The translations under genes were made by a program, and so were the position numbers. Source: an uncultured Clostridium sp. (GTDB taxonomy: Bacteria; Bacillota; Clostridia; TANB77; CAG-508). From it: DNA of 25,329 bases. Numbering within the stretch: the first letter of the stretch is position 1; the number at the start of each line of letters is the position of its first letter. Shown here piece by piece: positions 7,794 through 14,598 of the stretch. The notes beneath the pieces were generated by a model. That model ran no database searches, was not told the origin of the DNA, and saw only the letters and a program-made list of their open reading frames with translations. The DNA is taken from positions 1 through 25,329 of the forward strand of contig USDF01000024.1 of the NCBI GenBank assembly GCA_900553405.1, written 5' to 3'.

Positions 7794-8579
7794 GTGCAAG
7801 TTATTACAAGTAAAGATAATGAAATAATTAAAAATATAAAAAAACTAAAAGAAAAGAAATATAGAGACCAAGAAAATAAATTCATTGTAGAAGGCATAAA
7901 AATGATAAAAGAAGCAATTTTAGAAAATGCTAACATAGACAAAATTGTAATTTGCGAAGAATGTATAAACAATGGAACAATAGATAAGGAATTATTATAT
8001 GAAATTGCCAAAGAAGATTGTGTGTATGTTACAGAAAAAGTATTTAATGCATTAACAGATGTAACTAATCCACAAGGGATATTAGCAACAATAAACAAGC
8101 AAAATAGTGAAGAAAATATATCATATAATGAAGATGTAATAGTTGTTTTAGATGGAATTCAGGATCCAGGAAACTTGGGAACAATATTAAGAACTGTAGA
8201 TAGTGTTGGGCTTTCACAAATTATTCTTTCAGAAAAGACAGCAGATCCATACAATCCAAAAGTAGTTCGTTCTACAATGGGAGCAATTTATAGAGTAAAC
8301 ATAGTAAGAAGTAATAATATTATAGAAACTTTAAAAAATATGAAAAAACATAAATATGAAATAACAGCAACATCTTTAAATACAAATAAAAGTATTTATG
8401 ATATGGATTATAGCAAAAAAGTAATAGTAATTGGAAATGAGGCAAATGGAGTTTCAAACGAAGTAATGAATTTAGCAGATATAAAAGTTAAAATACCAAT
8501 GCTTGGAAAAACAGAAAGCTTAAATGCAGCAGTAGCAACAGGTGTAATTTTATATGAATATTTAAGAAGAAAAATTTAA
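7794..8579 (+). CDS. TrmH/SpoU-family RNA 2'-O-methyltransferase (RlmB-like)
   Basis: A SAM-dependent ribose 2'-O-methylase of the SPOUT fold acting on rRNA or tRNA. The N-terminal substrate-binding domain (residues about 1-95) contains KKYRDQENKFIVEGIKMIKEA. The catalytic domain has motif 1 DPGNLGTILRTVDSVG, motif 2 VIGNEANGVSNEV and motif 3 MLGKTESLNAAVATGVILYE, which form the trefoil knot. I chose GTG at 7794, giving 261 aa starting MQVITSKDNEI, because GGAG lies 9 nt upstream and homologues start here. An ATG at 7779 is in frame but has no SD. The target nucleotide cannot be told from sequence. In many Clostridia this gene neighbours pheS; here it does not. Confidence 0.92.
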   Translation: MQVITSKDNEIIKNIKKLKEKKYRDQENKFIVEGIKMIKEAILENANIDKIVICEECINNGTIDKELLYEIAKEDCVYVTEKVFNALTDVTNPQGILATINKQNSEENISYNEDVIVVLDGIQDPGNLGTILRTVDSVGLSQIILSEKTADPYNPKVVRSTMGAIYRVNIVRSNNIIETLKNMKKHKYEITATSLNTNKSIYDMDYSKKVIVIGNEANGVSNEVMNLADIKVKIPMLGKTESLNAAVATGVILYEYLRRKI

Positions 8580-8617
8580 ATTTTAGGGGCGGGCTTAAAA
8601 ATTTAAATGTCTAAAAC

Positions 8618-8646
8618 TTGAAAAATTAGAAAAAAGGGAGTATAAT
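8618..8646 (+). promoter_or_regulatory. Primary-sigma promoter of the 50-aa gene, with structured leader
   Basis: TTGAAA (8618-8623), a 17-nt spacer and TATAAT (8641-8646). The transcript would start near 8653 and carry about 65 nt of leader. That leader contains two small hairpins, GTTATC/GATAAC and ACATA/TATGT, before the AGGAGG. Confidence 0.8.
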
Positions 8647-8718
8647 AGTAAAAGTTATCGTTTAGTAGAAGATAACATATCTTTAATTAGAGTATGTTAA
8701 AACACAGGAGGAAAGGCA

Positions 8719-8871
8719 ATGATAAAAATAGCAGACAAAGATAATGACTATGTATACATGTATTCAGAAAATCCAAATGAAATATATAGTATAATGAATA
8801 GTTTTAAAGTCTCCTTGACAACCTTTTATGAAGGGCAAATGGCCATAGTTGTAAAAAAAGAAAAAAATTAA
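8719..8871 (+). CDS. Short hypothetical protein, 50 aa
   Basis: A short gene that is easily missed. It has a strong SD (AGGAGG, 6 nt before the ATG), its own promoter with a 17-nt spacer, and a strong terminator directly after the TAA. The product starts MIKIADKDNDYVYMYSENP and ends AIVVKKEKN. It is soluble-looking, with alternating hydrophobic residues that suggest a small beta-rich fold, and has no cysteine or membrane segment. I do not recognise a family. It sits between the TrmH-family methylase and the convergent yvcK gene. The complete set of expression signals makes a real gene likely, though function is unknown. Confidence 0.75.
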   Translation: MIKIADKDNDYVYMYSENPNEIYSIMNSFKVSLTTFYEGQMAIVVKKEKN

Positions 8872-8873
8872 AG

Positions 8874-8925
8874 AATAAAAGAATTTAGTGAAAATATAAG
8901 TATTTTGCTAAATTCTTTTATTTTT
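8874..8925. terminator. Terminator between the 50-aa gene and yvcK
   Basis: AATAAAAGAATTTAG (8873-8887) pairs with CTAAATTCTTTTATT (8908-8922), followed by a T-run. It serves the plus-strand gene, and by its symmetry may also stop yvcK transcription. Confidence 0.8.
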
Positions 8926-8931
8926 TTGATT

Positions 8932-9883
8932 TTACCTCATCAAAAAAGAAAAAATGATTGAACTTAATTTTAAACTATCATGTCTTATTGTTCCATCTAC
9001 AGTTGTTAATAAATCATCTTCTATTAACTCGTAATTTTGTTTTATTATATTTTCATAATCTATTCTAACAGGATCTTTTTGTTCTTTAGAGGCATATTTA
9101 TCTAAAACTTCATCACTTATTTGAGTATTTGTAGCAATAACAACATCAATAGTATTTTTACCCAAATAGTTTTCAAGTATTTTTACATGGTCATTTACAG
9201 TGAAATTATCTGTTTCACCTGGTTGTGTCATAGCATTACAAATATACATTACTTTAGTTTTTGAAGTATTTATAGCTTCTACTATATCTGGACAAATAAG
9301 GTGAGGCATAACAGAAGTATAAAGACTACCCATGCTAATAATGATTAAATCGGCTTCTTTAATCTTGTCAAAAATTTCTGGAAATACATGAGGATTTTCT
9401 TTATAAAAAATTCTTTTATATTCTTTATTGGCTTTTGTAATATTATCTTCACCTTCAATAACCTCTCCATCAATAGTTTCACCCATTAAAGTTAAACAAT
9501 CTTCAGATAAAGGAAGAACTGTGTGTTCAACATGTAGTAATTTGCTTAAATATTCAATACTTGTTTTGAAACTATTTGTCTCTTTTAAAAGTGAAGTTAA
9601 AATTAAGTTTCCAAGTGCGTGACCATTTAAATCACTATATGTGGAAAGCCTATATTCCATTATATCTTTGATTTCATCAGGTAAAGTAGAAAGACTACTT
9701 AGAACGTGTCTTACATCTCCAACTGCAGGAGTTGAAAATTCCTTTCTAAGTCTACCTGTGCTATTTCCACTATCTGAAACAGTAATAATAGCAGTGATAT
9801 CTATAGGAAAATATTTTAAACCTCTTAAAACGCTAGAAGTTCCGTGTACCTCCGCCTAAAATAACTACTTTTTTTCTTTGCAT
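8932..9883 (-). CDS. yvcK: YvcK/CofD-like gluconeogenesis factor, with a +1 frame change at codon 14
   Basis: YvcK proteins bind UDP-sugars and, in B. subtilis, are needed for growth on gluconeogenic carbon sources and for normal cell shape. From ATG at 9883 (SD GGAGG, 9 nt upstream) the frame reads MQRKKVVILGGGT and meets CGG (9844-9842), then stops at TAG. Skipping one base (G9844 on the plus strand) gives GTSSVLRGLKYFP, VSDSGNSTGRLRKEF, PAVGDVRHVL and MEYRLSTYSDLNGHALGN, the full YvcK signature. The corrected length is 316 aa against 317 in B. subtilis. The C-terminal part includes IISMGSLYTSVMPHL. Apart from the shift the gene shows no decay. It could be a programmed frameshift, pseudogene or sequence error. 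Confidence 0.92.
9842..9844 (-). other. In-frame CGG at the yvcK +1 frameshift point
   Basis: Context on the minus strand is GGT ACA CGG AAC. Reading ACA, skipping C and continuing GGA ACT TCT AGC restores the conserved nucleotide-binding motif GGGTGTSS. The local pattern A-CGG-A is the same as in mfd. A GGAGG sequence lies 4 nt before the CGG, at a short spacing like that which stimulates +1 shifting in prfB, although it also encodes the conserved glycines. Confidence 0.8.
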
Positions 9884-9942
9884 ATTCTATAGCCTCCATA
9901 AAAATAAAATATTAAATTAATATAAATTATATGCATAAAATA

Positions 9943-9973
9943 AAAACCAATCTTTTAAATATTGGATTGGTTT
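9943..9973 (-). terminator. Intrinsic terminator of asnS
   Basis: On the minus strand AAACCAATC and GATTGGTTT flank a 12-nt loop, followed by TTTTTATTTT. It lies 12 nt after the asnS stop codon and separates asnS from yvcK. Confidence 0.8.
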
Positions 9974-9984
9974 CTATTATTTAT

Positions 9985-11376
9985 CTAAAATTCACAATTT
10001 TTAGGTGTTCTTGGGAAAGGAATAACGTCACGAATATTTTGCATTCCTGTTAAATACATCATCATTCTTTCAAATCCTAATCCAAAACCAGCATGCTTGC
10101 TACTACCAAATCTACGTAAATCTAAATACCACCAGTAGTCTTCTTCATTTAAGTTTAATTCTTTCATTCTTGCTCTTAATTTTTCAATATCTTCTTCTCT
10201 TTGACTTCCACCGATTAATTCTCCGATTCCAGGAACTAAAAGGTCAGCAGCTGCAACAGTTTTTCCATCAGGATTTTGTTTCATATAAAAGGCTTTAATT
10301 TCTTTTGGATAATCTGTAACAAATACTGGTTTTCCAAATATAACTTCACTTAAATATCTTTCATGCTCTGTTTGAATGTCAGAGCCCCAATGTACTTTAT
10401 ATTCGAATTTATCATTAACTTTTTCTAGTTCTTTAATTGCATCTGTATAAGTGATTCTTCCAAAATCTGAATTAATTACAAGATTTAATCTCTCTAATAA
10501 TCCAGGAGCGATTAGCTTGTCGAAAAATTGCATTTCCTCTGGAGCGTTTTCTAATACATAAGATATAATATATTTTATCATGTCTTCAGCTAAATTCATA
10601 TCATCATTTAAATCAGCAAAACACATTTCGGGTTCTATCATCCAAAATTCTGCAGCATGTTTTACGGTATTAGAATTTTCTGCTCTAAATGTTGGACCAA
10701 AAGTATAAACATTTCTAAATGCAAAAGCATAATTTTCAACATCTAATTGTCCGCTAACTGTTAAATGAGAGTTTTTACAAAAAAAGTCTTTAGAATAATC
10801 AACATTTCCGTCTTCTGTTTTAGGAATGTTATTAAAATCTAAAGTAGAGACAGTAAACATTTCTCCTGCACCTTCACAGTCACTTGAAGTGATAAGAGGA
10901 GTATGAACATAAACAAATCCTCTTTCTTGGAAAAATTTATGAATAGCATAAGAAAGAACACTACGTACTCTAAATACAGCATTAAAAGTATTTGTCCTTG
11001 GACGTAAATGTGCAATAGTTCTTAAATATTCAAATGAATGTCTTTTCTTTTGAAGTGGGTAGTCACTATCTGATAAATCATAAATTTCAATATTTGAAGC
11101 TTTTATTTCAAATGGTTGTTTAGCATTTTGAGTTTCAACAACTTTACCAGTAACAATTATTGATGAACTAATTGTTAATTTACAAATTTCTGAGAAATTA
11201 TTTAAAGTATCATCAAAAACTATTTGAATATTTGTATAAAAAGATCCATCATTTAATTCAATAAAACCAAAAGTTTTTGAATCTCTAACAGTTCTTACCC
11301 AACCAGACACTTGAACCTCTTTATCTATATAATTTTTTGTATTTCTATATAAGTCCTTTACTAAAGTATTTTCCAT
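9985..11376 (-). CDS. asnS: Asparaginyl-tRNA synthetase
   Basis: A class IIb aminoacyl-tRNA synthetase that charges tRNA-Asn with asparagine. The 463-aa length is typical. The N-terminal OB-fold anticodon-binding domain includes VQVSGWVRTVRDSKTFGFIE (about residues 22-42). The catalytic domain shows motif 2 (FRAENSNTVKHAAEFWMIEPE), the flipping-loop region SGQLDVENYAFAFRNVYTFGP, and motif 3 (GFGLGFERMMMYLTGMQNIR), ending FPRTPKNCEF as in AsnRS rather than AspRS. SD AAGGAGG precedes the ATG. The leader is only about 20 nt, too short for a T-box. A separate aspS lies 1.3 kb away on the opposite strand. Confidence 0.96.
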   Translation of the reverse strand: MENTLVKDLYRNTKNYIDKEVQVSGWVRTVRDSKTFGFIELNDGSFYTNIQIVFDDTLNNFSEICKLTISSSIIVTGKVVETQNAKQPFEIKASNIEIYDLSDSDYPLQKKRHSFEYLRTIAHLRPRTNTFNAVFRVRSVLSYAIHKFFQERGFVYVHTPLITSSDCEGAGEMFTVSTLDFNNIPKTEDGNVDYSKDFFCKNSHLTVSGQLDVENYAFAFRNVYTFGPTFRAENSNTVKHAAEFWMIEPEMCFADLNDDMNLAEDMIKYIISYVLENAPEEMQFFDKLIAPGLLERLNLVINSDFGRITYTDAIKELEKVNDKFEYKVHWGSDIQTEHERYLSEVIFGKPVFVTDYPKEIKAFYMKQNPDGKTVAAADLLVPGIGELIGGSQREEDIEKLRARMKELNLNEEDYWWYLDLRRFGSSKHAGFGLGFERMMMYLTGMQNIRDVIPFPRTPKNCEF

Positions 11377-11402
11377 AAAATAACCTCCTTAAATATGTAG
11401 AC

Positions 11403-11431
11403 ATTATATAATATAATTTGTAATAAAACAA
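11403..11431 (-). promoter_or_regulatory. Promoter of asnS
   Basis: On the minus strand TTGTTT (11431-11426), a 17-nt spacer and TATAAT (11408-11403). It lies about 26 nt upstream of the asnS start. Confidence 0.65.
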
Positions 11432-11598
11432 GTGTAATATAAGAAATCAAAAAGATGACTAAAAACATTTTGACAAGGATTATATAAAAACAAAACTAGT
11501 ACATTAAAAAATGTCTTTTAAAAAAACAAAAAAAGCTATATTTTTTCTAACTTTTATGATACACTATAAAACAGCAAAAAAAATATAGGGGAATTTTT

Positions 11599-12627
11599 AT
11601 GAAAAAAAATGGAAAATTAATAAGAAATTTTATATTGTTTATATTGCTTATAATAATAACATTTGCAGTATTGCTAAAAGGTGAAGATATAACACAAATA
11701 TTAAATATTTTAGGTTCTGTAAAGATACAATATGTATTAATAGGAATACTATGTATGGCTATATATATATCATGTGAAGCAGTAAATATTGGAAGAAGCT
11801 TAAAAACATTAAATGAAAAGTCTACATTTATTCAAAACTTAAAATATGCTTTAATAGGATTTTTCTTTAGTGCAATAACACCAGCAGCAAGTGGTGGTCA
11901 ACCAATGCAAATATATTACATGCATAAAGATAAAATATCAGTTTCAAATTCTACACTTGCATTATTACTTAATTTAACTAGTATGCAAATTATAACAATA
12001 GGTTTTGCACTAGTAAGTTTATGTTTTAATTATCAATATTTAAACGGATTTTTAATAGTATTTTTTATAGTAGGAATTTTACTAAATTTATCTGCATTAG
12101 TTTTACTATTAATTGCAATTATTTCTAAAAGGTTATCAAGAGGAATGGTACACTTTGCAGAGAAAGTATTAAAATTCTTTAGGGTAAAAAATATAGATGC
12201 TAAAAAAGAAAAATTAGAAAATGAATTAGAACAATATCACGAAAGTGCAGTATATATAAAACAAAATAAGAAAATTATGATAAAAATTTTATTAACAACG
12301 CTTGTACAATTTTTTGCTTATTATAGTGTTACTTTTTGGACATATAAAGCATTAGGAATGAATGAAGCAAACATATTAGAAATCACATCAATGCAATCAG
12401 TACTATTTGCAACAGTTTCAGGAATACCATCTCCTGGGGCAGTAGGAGTAACAGAAGGAGCATTTACAGAAATATTTAGAAATATATATCCAGGTGCAAT
12501 GATGAGTAGTGCAATACTATTAAATAGAGGAATAAACTTCTATTTCTTTGTAATATTTAGTGGAATTGTAACAATAGTAAATCATATAAGAAGTGGATAT
12601 ATAGAAATGAATCAAGAAGAAAAATAA
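11599..12627 (+). CDS. YbhN/LPG-synthase-TM-like flippase-domain membrane protein
   Basis: A 342-residue integral membrane protein of the UPF0104 or lysylphosphatidylglycerol-synthase transmembrane family. About eight hydrophobic segments are visible, the first at residues 10-27. Family hallmarks are FFSAITPAASGGQPMQIYYM (about residues 92-111) and the late ATVSGIPSPGAVGVTEGAFTE (about 274-294). The family includes the flippase part of MprF and proteins thought to move lipids or lipid-linked substrates; the substrate is not deducible here. There is no attached C-terminal synthetase domain. SD GGGGAA lies 6-8 nt upstream of the ATG. A palindromic repeat follows the stop codon and leads into the aspS promoter. 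Confidence 0.88.
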   Translation: MKKNGKLIRNFILFILLIIITFAVLLKGEDITQILNILGSVKIQYVLIGILCMAIYISCEAVNIGRSLKTLNEKSTFIQNLKYALIGFFFSAITPAASGGQPMQIYYMHKDKISVSNSTLALLLNLTSMQIITIGFALVSLCFNYQYLNGFLIVFFIVGILLNLSALVLLLIAIISKRLSRGMVHFAEKVLKFFRVKNIDAKKEKLENELEQYHESAVYIKQNKKIMIKILLTTLVQFFAYYSVTFWTYKALGMNEANILEITSMQSVLFATVSGIPSPGAVGVTEGAFTEIFRNIYPGAMMSSAILLNRGINFYFFVIFSGIVTIVNHIRSGYIEMNQEEK

Positions 12628-12628
12628 T

Positions 12629-12676
12629 TACCAATAGGGAGGACAGACCTACCTTTTAAAAACGTCCCTAATGGTA
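12629..12676. repeat. Palindromic repeat copy R3
   Basis: Imperfect terminal inverted repeats TACCAATAGGGA (12629-12640) and GTCCCTAATGGTA (12664-12676) enclose GGACAGACCTACC and an A/T-rich centre. The right 37 nt match the copy inside mfd. The element ends 1 nt before the -35 box of aspS. Confidence 0.7.
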
Positions 12677-12677
12677 C

Positions 12678-12706
12678 TAGACATATAAGCAAATGCGGAG
12701 TATAAT
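12678..12706 (+). promoter_or_regulatory. Promoter of aspS
   Basis: TAGACA (12678-12683), a 17-nt spacer and TATAAT (12701-12706). Transcription from near 12713 would leave about 25 nt of leader. The in-frame ATG at 12693 lies within this promoter and is therefore not the aspS start. Confidence 0.75.
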
Positions 12707-12737
12707 AGTTAAAGAAAAAAAGAAAGAGGGAAACTAT

Positions 12738-14501
12738 ATGAACAATAAATATAGAAATCATATGTGCGGAGAATTGAATATAAAAAATGTTTCAGAAGAA
12801 GTTAAGCTAGCAGGTTGGGTACAAAGAATACGTAACCTAGGTGCTATGAAGTTCGTAGATTTAAGAGATGAAACAGGAATTACACAAATAGTAATAAATG
12901 ATGAAAAATTATTAGAAGGAATAGATTTAGTCACAGAATGTGTTATATCTGTGGATGGAACAGTTCTAGAACGTTCAAATAAGAACTTAAAAATACCTAC
13001 AGGAGAAATAGAAGTAGAAGCTAAAAATATTACAATGCTTGGTAAATGTAAAAATGTATTACCATTTGAAGTAAACTCAGAAAAAGCAGACAGAAACCAA
13101 GTTAAAGAAGATCTAAGATTACAATATAGATTTTTAGATTTAAGAGATGATAAACTTCATAAAAATATTTTACTTCGTTCTAAAATCTTAAAATTCTTAA
13201 GAGATAAAATGGACGAAATGGGATTTGCAGAAATTCAAACTCCAATACTTGCAAACTCATCACCAGAAGGAGCAAGAGACTTTTTAGTACCAAGTAGATT
13301 ACATCCAGGTGAATTTTATGCTTTACCACAAGCACCACAACAATTTAAACAACTTTTAATGGTATCTGGATTTAATAAATATTTCCAACTAGCTCCATGT
13401 TTTAGAGATGAAGATCCACGTGCAGATAGAGCACCAGGTGAATTCTATCAATTAGACTTCGAAATGAGCTTTGGAACTCAAGAAGAAGTTTTTGAAGTAC
13501 TAGAAGAAATATTTACATCTACTTTTAAAAAGTTCACAACATGGAAAGTAGATGAAGGACCATTTATAAAAATTCCATATAAAGAAGCTATGGAAAAGTA
13601 CGGAATAGATAAACCAGATTTAAGAAATCCACTTATTATACAAGATGCAACTGAAATTTTTAAAAATACAGAATTTAATGCATTTAAAGATAAAACAATA
13701 AAAGCAGTAGTAGTACCAAATGGAGCAGAGCAAGGAAGAAAATTCTTTGATAATATGACAGAGTATGCTGTAGAAGAAGCAGGAGCAAAAGGTCTAGCTT
13801 GGGTAAAATTGACTGAAGAAGGACCACAAGGTGGAATTGCTAAATTTGTTACAGATGAAGTTAAAAAAGGCTTAGAAGAAAAATTAGGAGCAAAAACAGG
13901 AGATAGTTTATTCTTTGTAGCAGATGAAAAACTAGAAACTGTACAAAAGATAGCAGGACTTGTTCGTATAGAACTTGGAAAACGTTTAGACTTATTAGAA
14001 AAAGATACATATAGATTCTGCTTTATAGTAGATTTCCCAATGTACGAATACAACGAAGAAGAAGGAAAAATTGACTTTAACCATAATCCATTTTCTATGC
14101 CACAAGGTGGAATGGAAGCATTAAATACTATGGACCCATTAGACGTTGTAGCATACCAATATGATGTTGTATGTAATGGCTACGAAATGGCATCAGGAGC
14201 TGTTAGAAATCATGATCCAGAACTTATGGTAAAAGCATTTGAAATAGCAGGATATAGTGAACAAGAAGTTGAAACAAGATTTGGTGCGTTATATAATGCA
14301 TTTAAATATGGTACACCTCCACATGCAGGAGCTGCACCTGGTGTAGATAGAATGATAATGCTTATAGCAAACGAAGATAATTTAAGAGAAATTATAGCAT
14401 TCCCTAAAAACAAAAAGGCAAGAGACGTATTAATGGGAGCGCCAAGCAATGTTACAGAAGAACAATTAAGAGATGTTCATATAAAATTGATAGAAGAATA
14501 A
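12738..14501 (+). CDS. aspS: Aspartyl-tRNA synthetase
   Basis: A class IIb synthetase charging tRNA-Asp, 587 aa, of the long bacterial type. Visible parts are the OB-fold anticodon-binding domain (VKLAGWVQRIRNLGAMKFVDLRD-type region near residues 20-42), motif 1 with FAEIQTPILANSSPEGARDFL, motif 2 FRDEDPRADRAPGEFYQLDFE, the bacterial GAD insertion domain (about residues 290-410), FNHNPFSMPQ, and motif 3 GVDRMIMLIANEDNLREIIAF. I chose ATG at 12738, with GAGGG 7 nt upstream. The earlier ATG at 12693 would start with ATG CGG inside the promoter. Whether it discriminates tRNA-Asp from tRNA-Asn is not clear, but a separate asnS is present. Confidence 0.96.
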   Translation: MNNKYRNHMCGELNIKNVSEEVKLAGWVQRIRNLGAMKFVDLRDETGITQIVINDEKLLEGIDLVTECVISVDGTVLERSNKNLKIPTGEIEVEAKNITMLGKCKNVLPFEVNSEKADRNQVKEDLRLQYRFLDLRDDKLHKNILLRSKILKFLRDKMDEMGFAEIQTPILANSSPEGARDFLVPSRLHPGEFYALPQAPQQFKQLLMVSGFNKYFQLAPCFRDEDPRADRAPGEFYQLDFEMSFGTQEEVFEVLEEIFTSTFKKFTTWKVDEGPFIKIPYKEAMEKYGIDKPDLRNPLIIQDATEIFKNTEFNAFKDKTIKAVVVPNGAEQGRKFFDNMTEYAVEEAGAKGLAWVKLTEEGPQGGIAKFVTDEVKKGLEEKLGAKTGDSLFFVADEKLETVQKIAGLVRIELGKRLDLLEKDTYRFCFIVDFPMYEYNEEEGKIDFNHNPFSMPQGGMEALNTMDPLDVVAYQYDVVCNGYEMASGAVRNHDPELMVKAFEIAGYSEQEVETRFGALYNAFKYGTPPHAGAAPGVDRMIMLIANEDNLREIIAFPKNKKARDVLMGAPSNVTEEQLRDVHIKLIEE

Positions 14502-14509
14502 AATTTAAA

Positions 14510-14550
14510 CAGAGATTTTTGGGGCAACTTAGAAAATCTCTGTGTTTATT
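14510..14550 (+). terminator. Hairpin after aspS (terminator or attenuator)
   Basis: CAGAGATTTT (14510-14519) and AAAATCTCTG (14533-14542) form a perfect 10-bp stem, followed by TGTTTATTT. No clear promoter lies between it and the next gene, so partial readthrough may drive the deformylase-MnmA gene. Confidence 0.6.
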
Positions 14551-14598
14551 TAAAAGGGTTGAAAAATAACCAAATTTGTGCCCTAAGGAGGAACAATT

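Noticed and set aside
11470..11498. TTGACA at 11470 as a promoter for the flippase-like gene
   Set aside because: The position 17 nt downstream reads AAACTA, and no alternative -10 lies at an acceptable distance.
12693..12737. Upstream start for aspS, which would add an in-frame ATG CGG
   Set aside because: The ATG lies between the -35 and -10 boxes of the aspS promoter, upstream of the expected transcript start, and has no SD. The ATG at 12738 has one and matches the usual AspRS N-terminus. This CGG is therefore not a translated codon.
12678..12738. T-box riboswitch upstream of aspS or asnS
   Set aside because: Both leaders are only about 20-25 nt long, far too short for a T-box, and no T-box sequence was seen.
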